DNA from: Triparma columacea
Lineage: Eukaryota; Sar; Bolidophyceae; Parmales; Triparmaceae
DNA length: 17,929 nucleotides
Direction: 5' to 3'
Assembly: GCA_030267965.1 (NCBI GenBank)
Contig: BRYA01000169.1
Span: 9,292 to 27,220, forward strand
The notes beneath the pieces were generated by a model that saw only the letters and a list, made by a program, of their open reading frames with translations, did not search any database and was not told the origin of the DNA. This document shows, one piece after another, positions 9,352 to 16,922 of this stretch; the first letter of the stretch is position 1, and each line of letters starts with the position of its first letter. A program made the translations under genes and the position numbers.

Positions 9352-10412
9352 ATGACACCCCCAGTAAAAAATACTTCCTTGAAGGATGTGAGTCCCGCAG
9401 CAATAACTTATAGTGCTAAATCAGAGGAAGGTGAGAGTCGGGGTAACAATAAAATAACACGTCGTTCTCTCCGAAATTCCCGTAATCTCACCCCCCCTCC
9501 CCCCCCCCCCCGAATAGAATACTCCTTCGCCCTTCTCATATCTAATCACCTCGCCGGTCCTAAGCATTCTATCCCCCCCGCCCTCGTTAACCGTCTCCAC
9601 TCTTATCTCCACATCCCCATCCTCAATCCCAACCGCCTCGGTCTTCCCAAAAAGTTTCACCTCCGTACCAAAATCTACCCCTCCTCCGCCTCCATTGCAA
9701 TTTACCAGTTTCACCTTCAGGAAAAAGAAGAAGTATCTTGCTCGTTGCAGGTGAGACCGGCCAAAGATTGCCGTTACGAGTGTAGCTTCCTAACTAACTA
9801 ACCCAACCCCTTTATCCCCAGTACGTCCGCAAGAACGACACAGACACCCACTACGTTCACAACGACTGTTCGACGTCGGGCGAGACGAGTCATTGGATGA
9901 CTGGGGGAACACCGTACGAGAAGGAGGAGTTGAAGCACCCAAAGAAGGAAGGAAACTGGTCTGGGACCCCTGAGGAATACCTTAACTCCATTTTCGACTT
10001 CACTGTCGGGGACGGAGATGAGCTTCTTACCTTCAAAGAACCCACGGACGACCCTCGCCTCCCACCTGAAGGCAACCGCCTCCTCTTAGAAGACCCCACT
10101 CTATGGATCGTAACGTTCAACGGTCCTCCACATATCATCCTTCTCCCGGACAACCACGTGTTCTTGTTGGTCGGCGCAATATTTACATCCGAGAACGAAG
10201 TCAACGCGATCATCGTGGGGGAACAGGCTCGGATTAGTTTCGACAGGGAATCGTTTGAGAGGACGAAGGAAGGGAACGTGTGGGTCGAAGAGAGATTCAG
10301 AATGCTCAGGGGGTATAGGGACAACAGGAGTTTGGTGAAGGAAGTGGGGGGGAAAGCCTATTACATGTGGGACGAACAGGACGTTTACTACATGATGGAC
10401 GGGCACTGGTGA
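9352..10412 (+). CDS. Protein of unknown function, probable two exons, 329 aa (5' exon uncertain)
   Basis: Proposed exons are 9352-9750 and 9822-10412. The 71-nt intron has a CAG/GTGAGA donor, a CTAAC-type branch point repeated at about 9791-9801, and a pyrimidine-rich CCCCAG acceptor; phase 0 keeps the frame. Exon 2 is convincing: it reads on from YVRKNDTDTHYVHND through an acidic, Trp/Tyr-containing sequence to a C-terminus ending MMDGHW. It has no signal peptide, membrane span or motif that I recognise. Exon 1 is doubtful: it is C-rich, holds a Pro run encoded by a 13-nt C homopolymer, and the opposite strand is also open and looks protein-like. If exon 1 is not coding, translation could start at the ATG at 9897 (171 aa). 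Convergent with the DUF4336 gene, with about 50 bp between stops. Confidence 0.55.
9491..9511. repeat. C-rich tract (7 C, T, 13 C) inside proposed exon 1
   Basis: If translated on the plus strand it encodes a proline run. A length error of one base here would break the frame upstream, so the start at 9352 rests on this run being correct. Confidence 0.75.
9751..9821 (+). other. Proposed intron of the gene at 9352
   Basis: A 71-nt intron with a GTGAGA donor, tandem CTAAC branch-point-like words about 25 nt before the acceptor, a C/T-rich tract and CAG. These signals are all on the plus strand and give a phase-0 join. Confidence 0.65.
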
Positions 10413-10448
10413 GGGGGGAGAATTTGAAAGACTGAAATCGTTCAAGAA

Positions 10449-10454
10449 AATAAA
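10449..10454 (+). promoter_or_regulatory. Candidate polyadenylation signal AATAAA
   Basis: AATAAA lies about 37 nt past the stop codon at 10412, a suitable place for 3'-end formation of the plus-strand gene. It is only 10 bp from the stop codon of the convergent DUF4336 gene. Confidence 0.35.
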
Positions 10455-10463
10455 AACTCCCGT

Positions 10464-11930
10464 TTATAAAGCACAGCCCTCCTTACCCCTGAGCACCCCT
10501 AGCGAGCTCTTGTATACGGAGAAGTTGAGGAACCCCTCCTCCGCCTCCCTCAAGAACCTGGCATCCTCATCACAGAACCTGACCTTATTCTTCCCCTCGT
10601 ACAAAAAATCGAACGCAGCCCTAAACTCCTCCTTCCCAATATTCAGCTCCGCGTCTAAGTGCGCCGGAACCACGCGTTCAAAGTCCCACCGAGTAACTTT
10701 GTCCACCCACCTCCGAGCCTCGGCCCCGTTGTCGCCACGGGATAGGATGATCTCGATTATGGGGAGAACGGTGGCCTTCCCGCCGGCACTGAACGCGTCG
10801 AAGGCAGCGTCTTCCGTGCCCTTCCAGGAGACTGGTTGCCAACCACCCCAACCATACGAATAGTCGAGCTGGAGATTCTTGAGCGGCGCAAGCCCCAGGT
10901 CTACAGTGGCGGAACCGGGGAAAAAGAAATTGAAGAGGAGGACGATCCTCTTCCACCCCTTCCTCCTATTTTCCTCCGTGTCCTCGGGGAGTTGTCCCAC
11001 ATTATCGTTATCTCTCGCATGGAACAGCAAGGCTCTCCGATACTCTTCAACGTCGACCATTATGGGAGGAGGAGTGTCGGTCACCCCAAATACAGCGTCG
11101 CACACTAGTAGTGTCTTGCTCCCCTTATGGTAGAACGCCGCGTCTTGATAAGCTGACTTGATCCCCGGGAATACAGTAATTACCTCATGCTCGAGCCCCC
11201 CCCCCCAAGGTAGCTCCCCCTCCCTGACCTTCATGTCCCCGCTGCTAATCGGAAGCCTCCTCGTCCACGACGGAAGCCCCAAGTACCCGGGCGGCAAGTT
11301 AACAGGGAAGCTGTACTGTTTGTCGACGGCGTAAAAATCAGCGGCTGGGAAACAACGGGCAAAAGGACCGGCGTTTACCTTGTGCTCGACAGCGACGGAC
11401 GGGAGCACTATGTATTTAACGGGACCGTGTTTCTCAATCAGGGGTTTAAGGAGGTTAAGACACTCTTTTGTTGGTGCTATTGGGGCGTATACGAACAGAC
11501 CCTTGTTATCACCACCATTCTCGTCCCCAAGAGTCAAGACAGTCATCCTAATGGGAAGCTGGACGTAGTAGATACCGATGATCTGATCAAACACGTAGAC
11601 ACCTTTGCCCAAATCGAGCATCGTAGTCTTCCTCTTTGAGTAGGGCGCAACAGGAAGAGAGGGCCACAAGTTCCAGTTTGATTCAGGTCCCATAGATGCT
11701 TCAGCGGGATGAACTGTTGTCAATGTGCCAATGGAGGATATTTTGGCCAACGTTGAGCCCCAGAACGACCTCCTATCTATCTCAGATGTTGTTTTCTTTG
11801 ATGTTGACATTGGAGCCTCCCCGATGTGTGCCTTGAAAATTGGATTTGAGAGCCGCTGATGATTAGTAGAAGGAATAAACTGACGACTACGGGGGAGGAA
11901 TAGAAGGACGAGGAGTATCAAGACCCGCAT
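10464..11930 (-). CDS. DUF4336 plastid protein with metallo-beta-lactamase-like fold, 488 aa
   Basis: Single-exon gene. The ATG at 11930 is preferred because it starts a clear signal peptide (hydrophobic core at residues 3-12) followed by RQ-FIPS, whose F18 fits the phenylalanine-led transit peptide of secondary plastids. A second signal follows: twin arginine RR at 53-54, a mildly hydrophobic stretch, then AEA at 76-78, resembling a Tat signal with an AxA cleavage site for the thylakoid lumen. The mature part matches the DUF4336 family found in cyanobacteria and plastids: YIVLPSVAVEHKVNAGPFA, then SFPVNLPPGYLG, and a late PAHLDA motif. DUF4336 is related to metallo-beta-lactamase hydrolases but lacks the classical HxHxDH metal motif; its reaction is unknown. 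It lies 76 bp downstream of the MsrB-like gene on the same strand. Confidence 0.86.
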   Translation of the reverse strand: MRVLILLVLLFLPRSRQFIPSTNHQRLSNPIFKAHIGEAPMSTSKKTTSEIDRRSFWGSTLAKISSIGTLTTVHPAEASMGPESNWNLWPSLPVAPYSKRKTTMLDLGKGVYVFDQIIGIYYVQLPIRMTVLTLGDENGGDNKGLFVYAPIAPTKECLNLLKPLIEKHGPVKYIVLPSVAVEHKVNAGPFARCFPAADFYAVDKQYSFPVNLPPGYLGLPSWTRRLPISSGDMKVREGELPWGGGLEHEVITVFPGIKSAYQDAAFYHKGSKTLLVCDAVFGVTDTPPPIMVDVEEYRRALLFHARDNDNVGQLPEDTEENRRKGWKRIVLLFNFFFPGSATVDLGLAPLKNLQLDYSYGWGGWQPVSWKGTEDAAFDAFSAGGKATVLPIIEIILSRGDNGAEARRWVDKVTRWDFERVVPAHLDAELNIGKEEFRAAFDFLYEGKNKVRFCDEDARFLREAEEGFLNFSVYKSSLGVLRGKEGCAL

Positions 11931-12006
11931 CTTTTGATATTCCTGGCAATCAAAATATAGTAGAAAAAGAAAAGAAGAAGGAAAAATTGTCAACTTTCAA
12001 CCCATG

Positions 12007-12875
12007 TTAGTTATCCAGGGGTCGTCCAGCCACGCTCACCAGATTGATACAATACCTATTCCCTTTCTTATCAGGTAAATTGTGCCCCAAGTGCGTGCCA
12101 TTCAGCGAGACAACCTCCCCATTCTTAAGCACCCTCACCTCGTCCCAGTTTACTTCTGAGTCGCGGAAGGACGGCCAACCGTGGGAGGTGGATTCCTTTA
12201 TGAATGCTGCGAAGGTTCGCGATTTCGGGGCTTGGAAGAGAAGCTAGGGTGAAGTGAAAGGAGGTAAGTTATTGAAACGAAAGGGAAAGAGAGAAAAATA
12301 AAGAGAGAGAGAGAGAGAGATAGAGACATACAGACAGAGAGACGGAGGCGCGCACACGCATATATCGAGGCAATCTGGATTCGCAGTCAGCCACCCCCCC
12401 CAACTCTCACCTTCCCGGAGTTACTGTCATAAAAATCAACTACTCCAGAGGCAGCAGACTCTTGCTTTAGGAACCTAGTCGTCTTCCAGTAGCCACTGTG
12501 CTCAGCGTAGTGGCGGTTGTGATTGCATCTGCGCGAAGGCGTGACGGATTTCGAAGATGTCAGAATTTTTGCCTTGACATCAGGTCGCTTCTTGCAAAAC
12601 AAGGTGTTCTTGAACTCACATTCTGTCGGCTGTTTGAACATCACAGCCCCAACGCAGGTCGTGCTGTATAGGCAAAGCACTCGTACCGTGTCTCTTCTTA
12701 GACATGATGCTGTTATCACCCCACACCACTGCTGAAGAACTGCTAGTCGATCCTGGAGAAGTGTCAATTTGATGAAAAAAGATACTTACGTTCCTAAAAA
12801 AAGCAATTCACGTCAAAAATATTCTATATGCCTGTAATAATACTTACCTCTCGAGTTTGATGATTTATTTCCCAT
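12007..12875 (-). CDS. MsrB/SelR-like methionine-R-sulfoxide reductase homologue, multi-exon, about 164-168 aa
   Basis: Exons: 12875-12848, possibly a 4-nt microexon 12793-12790, then 12739-12620 (or 12731-12620 without the microexon), 12528-12411 and 12243-12007. All joins keep one frame. The protein starts MGNKSS, which fits an N-myristoylation signal (Gly2, Ser6). A conserved block reads RHGTSALPIQHDLRWGCD, TADRICNHNRHYAEHSGYW and GVVDFYDSNSGK-LLFQAP. SelR-domain features follow: GWPSF, THLGHNLPD and RYCIN, whose Cys is the catalytic position of MsrB enzymes. MsrB reduces methionine-R-sulfoxide in proteins. The zinc-binding CxxC expected before HLGH is absent (VVSLNGTHLGH), and the first CxxC pair is also missing, as in zinc-free MsrB forms. 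The resolving Cys is not obvious. No plastid or secretory signal is seen. Divergent from the RING gene. Confidence 0.82.
12244..12410 (-). other. Last intron of the MsrB-like gene, with a CT/GA microsatellite
   Basis: A 167-nt intron with a GTGAGA donor and CACCCTAG acceptor, phase 0. On the transcribed strand it carries a run of CT dinucleotides (12302-12320), which may act as an extended pyrimidine tract. Confidence 0.85.
12302..12320. repeat. AG dinucleotide microsatellite
   Basis: About nine and a half AG units, followed by degenerate GA-rich sequence up to about 12345. It lies wholly inside an intron. Confidence 0.8.
12529..12619 (-). other. Intron between the HGTS and NRHYAEHSGYW blocks of the MsrB-like gene
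   Basis: A 91-nt intron with an AT/GTGAGT donor and GCGCAG acceptor, phase 2. One minus-strand frame happens to stay open through the whole intron but replaces the conserved upstream residues; splicing instead gives the continuous TADRICNHNRHYAEHSGYW block, so splicing is preferred. Confidence 0.82.
12790..12793 (-). other. Candidate 4-nt microexon (GAAC)
   Basis: GAAC is preceded by a run of T ending in TAG and followed by a strong GTAAGTATC donor, nearly identical to the donor of exon 1. Including it (introns 12794-12847, 54 nt, and 12740-12789, 50 nt) gives SR-GTSSAVVW in frame. Skipping it and using the acceptor ending at 12732 gives SR-AVVW, also in frame, with a 116-nt intron. Confidence 0.4.
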
Positions 12876-13094
12876 TTTTAAAGGCAGCGAACCTGGAGAT
12901 TTTTTGTCATTCCAAAGTCATTTTAAGTTGCCATCTTAATCCCCCTAAATCCAACATATCCTACAATCGTCAACCCAGTGCCCCCCCCCCTTTCCGTCCT
13001 TACAATAATTCACCAAATTGTTTCCCCTCCCACACTCTCTACCCTTAAATCCCTCCTCCCCTCCCCATAGAACTCTCTACCCCCACCCTGAACA
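12876..13094. promoter_or_regulatory. Divergent promoter region between the MsrB-like and RING genes
   Basis: Two hundred and nineteen bases between divergent start codons. It is C/T-rich on the plus strand near the RING gene, with TTTAAA just upstream of the MsrB-like ATG. No further motif is recognised. Confidence 0.45.
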
Positions 13095-14668
13095 ATGATA
13101 GGAGCGGTAGTAACTCAGATAGCGATAAACAGGAGGCGTCGAGCTCGAGCTGGTGAGTCGCTCTGTGTGTGTGTTTTAGTTTTTCTGTGTGTGATCCCTT
13201 ACATATTCCTCACCATCCCCCCCTCCTACTCAGCTGCTCAAAATTCCCGCACCTCCCGTACATCATCGTCTTCCCGTCATGGCCTCAATACCTTCCCATC
13301 CCCCTTCTCCCCGAGCGGCGCCAGGTCTTCTTCGCAGCACAGGCCTAGACCTTTACTCCTTACAGACGGGAGGATGATAAGTAGAGAAAGGGATAGGAGC
13401 GAGAGGATATTCCAAGCTTACGCATCGGGGGTTTACGGGGAGAGGAGAAATTACAGTAGGGGGGTTGGGGGGGGTAGGGGGGGTAGGGGAGGGATAAGTA
13501 GGGTTGGAGAAGGAGGCGGTGCTGGTAGCGGTGGACGGAGGAGGGATGGGGAGGTTAGAAGAGACGAAGAGAGGGTGGAAGGTAGTGAATATCGTAACGA
13601 GGGGCGTGGGGGAAGGGCGCACGGGGAGGGGGGGTTGAGAGGTGGAGGTGAAGTCAACGTTGAAGGTGTTCCACCTCTCGAGGAGGTAGGTTACGACGGC
13701 AATGTTGACAACGGCGACGGTGGGGGCAATGGAGGGACGAGAACGAGGAGGAGGAGGAGCAGGAGGAGGAGAAGGAGGAGGAGGAGGGACGACGGCGCTT
13801 TAGGGACTGAGGGGTCGGGGGGTGGGGGTGGGGTTGAGGAAGAGGTTGAGGAAGAGATGGTGGAAGAGGTGGTGGAGGAGGGGGGGACGGAGAGAAGGGG
13901 GAGAAGGAGGGTAGTTGAGGGGATGCCGAGGACAAGACACTTCACGGGGGCTGCCGCGTACCCGGTGGATAGGTGAGAGTAGCTTAGCTTGCCCCCCTCC
14001 CCCTCCCCTCCATTTCCTCACCCCGGCCTACCCACACCACACACCACCACTGCAGCTTTGTGGACCCTAACTCTGACTATTATGTGTACGGGGGTGACAC
14101 CGACAGCGAGGGTGGCGGGGGTGATTTCACATACGAGACAAGGGGGTACGATGAAGGGACTGACGGTGAGGGGTCGGAAGTGGAGGAGGAGGATGAGGAG
14201 GAGGAGGAGGATGAGGAAGGTGCGGGGGATAACTGGACTGATGATATGGTTCGATCCGAGTGGGAGGTCTACGTGAAGGATGAGGGCTGGTCGGGGTGGG
14301 ACGAGGACAGGACGGTGTGGCTCTCCGACTGCATCGTTAGGAGGGGGGGGCTAAGACTCAAGGGGGAGGGTGGGGTTGAAGACGTGCTGACAGGGGACGG
14401 GGGGGAGGGGGGAGAAGAGGGAGATGGCGACGGTAACGGAAATGGCAACGAGGACGATTGCATTATATGCCTCTGCGGATTTCAGAGGGGAGAGGGGGTG
14501 GAGCTAGGGTGCGGCCATGGATTTCACAAGGGTTGCTTGAGGAAGTGGCTTTATAGGAGCAGGCAGTGTCCGACTTGTAGGAGGGAGGCTATTAAGGCCA
14601 GAGGGGTTGTGGTGGTGGAGGAGGAAGAGGAGGAGAAATTGGAGGCCGGCGTGAATGTCAACAAATGA
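13095..14668 (+). CDS. RING-H2 zinc-finger protein, probable E3 ubiquitin ligase, 496 aa (469 if an 81-nt intron is removed)
   Basis: Exons are 13095-13972 and 14056-14668, joined phase 2 by an 83-nt intron (AG/GTGAGA donor, CTGCAG acceptor). A further optional intron, 13153-13233, is 81 nt and in frame. The C-terminus carries a complete RING-H2 finger: C428, C431, C445, H447, H450, C453, C464 and C467 (unspliced numbering), with spacing C-x2-C-x13-C-x1-H-x2-H-x2-C-x10-C-x2-C, the usual Trp in RKWL and Pro in CPTC. RING-H2 proteins bind an E2 and promote ubiquitin transfer; the target is unknown. The rest is low-complexity: Ser-rich about 50-80, Gly/Arg-rich 110-280, and an acidic Glu/Asp stretch at about 333-348. 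If the optional intron is retained, residues about 20-46 form a membrane span. Only 38 bp separate its stop from that of the next gene. Confidence 0.85.
13153..13233 (+). other. Optional 81-nt in-frame intron of the RING gene
   Basis: CTG/GTGAGT donor, long C/T-rich tract and CTCAG acceptor, phase 1. The length is a multiple of three and there is no stop inside, so both spliced and retained forms are translatable. The retained form adds 27 residues that are strongly hydrophobic (VCVLVFLCVIPYIFLTI). Confidence 0.6.
13973..14055 (+). other. Intron of the RING gene
   Basis: An 83-nt intron with a GTGAGAG donor and a C-rich tract ending CTGCAG, phase 2. The unspliced frame stops at once, so removal is required to reach the RING domain. 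Confidence 0.88.
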
Positions 14669-14706
14669 TGTCGTCGTTGAATCAAAACGCCACCTTTTTC
14701 GTTTAT

Positions 14707-16539
14707 TCAATCCCACCCTTGTATCTGATTGCCACCCCCCTCCCCCCCCCGCCCTCCTTCGATCATCTTCCTCTCCACCCCCTCCGCAAACTCTTCTATC
14801 CACGCCAGCCTCTCAACGTCCGGTCTAAGCGTCTTGAATTCCTCCCTCCTAGCCGCCGCCTTAATCTTCCCACAAACCTCCTTAAACTCCTTCCTATCCC
14901 TCTCCCCCATGTCCCTCATGGCCGCCCTTATGTACCTCCCCCTCCCCATGTCGTCCTCGAACCTGTTCGCGTACCCCACGCACTCCACAAGGTGTCTGAT
15001 TTTCCTCCCCATTTCCTCCACCGTCGCGCTCTTCACAAGTTTCAAGACCATGCACCACTCCGTGTCCCCCTCCCCCGCTTTCTCTTCCTCTTCCACCTTC
15101 TGATTAAGCCACGCCAGCCACTCCTCCCCGCACCCGGTGTTGCTTATCATGGCCCTCATCCTGCTGCCTTCCCTCCCCTCCTCCCCTTCCGTCCCCGCCT
15201 TAACAACGTCCCTCAATACCGACATGTACTGCAAATCCTTCATCTCCTGCATCTCCCCCATCCTAACATAAAGTTTCTGCGCTTCGCTATTAATAATCCC
15301 CAGCGCAGCCATCCTAAGTTCCGTCCCCTCCCTCTCCATCTTCTTACCCTCCTCTAAGCTCTCCCTCGCCGCGTCAGCATATCCCTCCCATAGCATGACG
15401 TCCTCTTTGTTATCCAGAACCTCCTTACCCCTCCCTTCCCCCTCCTCCATTAAGTCATTTTCAACATCTCTAACAAGTTCCCTGAATCTAGCCCTCATCT
15501 CCATCTCCCTTTTAGGGTTATCAATAACCCCCATCCTAACCCCTGTTTGTATGACTCTACGTAAACCATCAAGGACTTCTTCAGGTACCTCCCTACCCTC
15601 GTGGTAGAACTTACTACCACCGAGGTTTGTTTGGAATACGAGCGAAATACCATTGCCATCATCCTCACCTAAGCTGGACCTGATTCCACGAATGATGGAC
15701 ATAGCCCACTCAACGTTATCCCTCAAGTCCTCCCATTCCCCTTTGACTTCCTTTTCATCTTGACCGTAGTTTTTGAATATATCCGTCCCTCCCTCTTTAA
15801 CAACGTTCTCTGACCTTTTTGTCCTATCGATTTTCCCCTGCACGCGTTCGAGGCCTAGTTTGAAGTAGTCTTTGATTTCTGAGGAGTCGTTTATACCCTT
15901 GTCTTCCTTTATTTTTGATAGTTCGGTATCGTAGAGGGAGGTACCTTGGGAGAACTCAGACTCTAATATTCTATCAATTACGTCGTCTTCTTCGTTTCCC
16001 CCTCTCTTGGCCTCCTCCTTGTGGTTGTTGTCTGACTGCTGCTTGTTGTTGTTGAGGTTGTTGTTGAAATTGTAACTCCTACACCACCTTTCAAAGTCCT
16101 TCTTAACCCACCTAACAGCACCTTCAGCAGTTTTTACAATGACGTCTCCGGAGTCGCCTCTACGCTGCTGCTCGTTGTTGTTGTTCTTCTTATTTAGCAT
16201 CCTTCTTGTTATACCACCTTCTGTTTGGTGAGAACATGTTAGTACTCCACCAGTACCTGATGTATCTGGTGTTGATGTTAGAGTTATTAGGCATTTATAA
16301 CCTGGTACTACTTCACTTGTGAAGGATTTTGTTGCCGTCTCCTCTGTTGTTGTCGTCTGATCTGTTTGTGGAATGAAATTGAGTGGACATCGGGTATTAT
16401 CAATATAATAATCTCTAATTGGAGGTAATTTAGGTAAATGGAAGGTAAGCAATGCCATAGTAGACATTGTAGTGTAGTAGTATGTGATGGATAGCACTAA
16501 ATACCATCTTAACGCTGATTTAAAGGCTGATTTAAACAT
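14707..16539 (-). CDS. Charged, largely helical protein of unknown function, 610 aa
   Basis: Single-exon gene from the ATG at 16539 to the stop at 14707. Residues about 9-33 are hydrophobic (LRWYLVLSITYYY and following), so this is a signal peptide or signal anchor; a classical phenylalanine-led plastid motif is not clear. Residues about 115-185 contain Asn and Gln runs. From about 200 on the protein is rich in Glu, Arg, Lys and Met and looks mostly alpha-helical, with possible coiled coil around 360-450. I recognise no domain or catalytic motif. It overlaps no other gene, but its stop is 38 bp from that of the convergent RING gene, so the 3' untranslated regions probably overlap. Its coding strand is purine-rich, like that of the RING gene, which supports this strand over the opposite frames. 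Confidence 0.75.
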   Translation of the reverse strand: MFKSAFKSALRWYLVLSITYYYTTMSTMALLTFHLPKLPPIRDYYIDNTRCPLNFIPQTDQTTTTEETATKSFTSEVVPGYKCLITLTSTPDTSGTGGVLTCSHQTEGGITRRMLNKKNNNNEQQRRGDSGDVIVKTAEGAVRWVKKDFERWCRSYNFNNNLNNNKQQSDNNHKEEAKRGGNEEDDVIDRILESEFSQGTSLYDTELSKIKEDKGINDSSEIKDYFKLGLERVQGKIDRTKRSENVVKEGGTDIFKNYGQDEKEVKGEWEDLRDNVEWAMSIIRGIRSSLGEDDGNGISLVFQTNLGGSKFYHEGREVPEEVLDGLRRVIQTGVRMGVIDNPKREMEMRARFRELVRDVENDLMEEGEGRGKEVLDNKEDVMLWEGYADAARESLEEGKKMEREGTELRMAALGIINSEAQKLYVRMGEMQEMKDLQYMSVLRDVVKAGTEGEEGREGSRMRAMISNTGCGEEWLAWLNQKVEEEEKAGEGDTEWCMVLKLVKSATVEEMGRKIRHLVECVGYANRFEDDMGRGRYIRAAMRDMGERDRKEFKEVCGKIKAAARREEFKTLRPDVERLAWIEEFAEGVERKMIEGGRGGEGGGNQIQGWD

Positions 16540-16922
16540 CTCAAGTCTGAGTGATGTCGAAGATGAGGATGAGCTGAGGACAATTAATGCTCAGGATGAC
16601 TACAAATGCGCAATCAATGGATTGATTTCAACAACTTAGGACCTAATTGAGGATATTATTTTGACTAATGTTAATATAATATCGAAATCACGTCAAAAAT
16701 AGCAGCTTTCAACAATTGCACCACTTTCAGAGCAAAAGTCAGTCCATCAGACCCCAAAACCATTTCCTGCAGTTCCACCGATTCGTTATTTATATTAAAC
16801 ACGAAACAAACTACACTTCTGCACACTCCCACCCGTAGACCGTCCGGATCTCGTATTCCTAATCCGTTTCGTCCAGTTGTTGAGAATTCCAATTTCCACC
16901 TTCCCTGTTCCCAACATTTGAT
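16540..16922. promoter_or_regulatory. Divergent intergenic region between the 610-aa gene and the zinc-ribbon gene
   Basis: Three hundred and eighty-three bases between divergent starts, AT-rich in the middle. A minus-strand frame crosses it but starts only from a non-ATG codon within the neighbouring gene, so I do not call it. No clear promoter motif. Confidence 0.4.

Noticed and set aside
10464..11993. Extension of the DUF4336 protein upstream to 11993
   Set aside because: The added 21 codons begin with TTG, and the extension would bury the signal peptide. The ATG at 11930 gives a clean signal and transit peptide.
12387..12767. Continuous 126-codon minus-strand frame starting from TTG
   Set aside because: Only its part at 12411-12528 is a real exon. 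The upstream part reads through an intron and a wrong frame, and loses the conserved HGTS and RWGCD block that the spliced model restores.
13353..13945. Several Pro/Ser-rich minus-strand frames opposite the RING gene
   Set aside because: Antisense of a G-rich low-complexity coding region, with no ATG context or domain.
14665..15357. Plus-strand Pro/Leu-rich frame of 230 codons
   Set aside because: Antisense shadow of the purine-rich 610-aa gene; its composition is what the complement of Glu/Arg/Gly codons would give.
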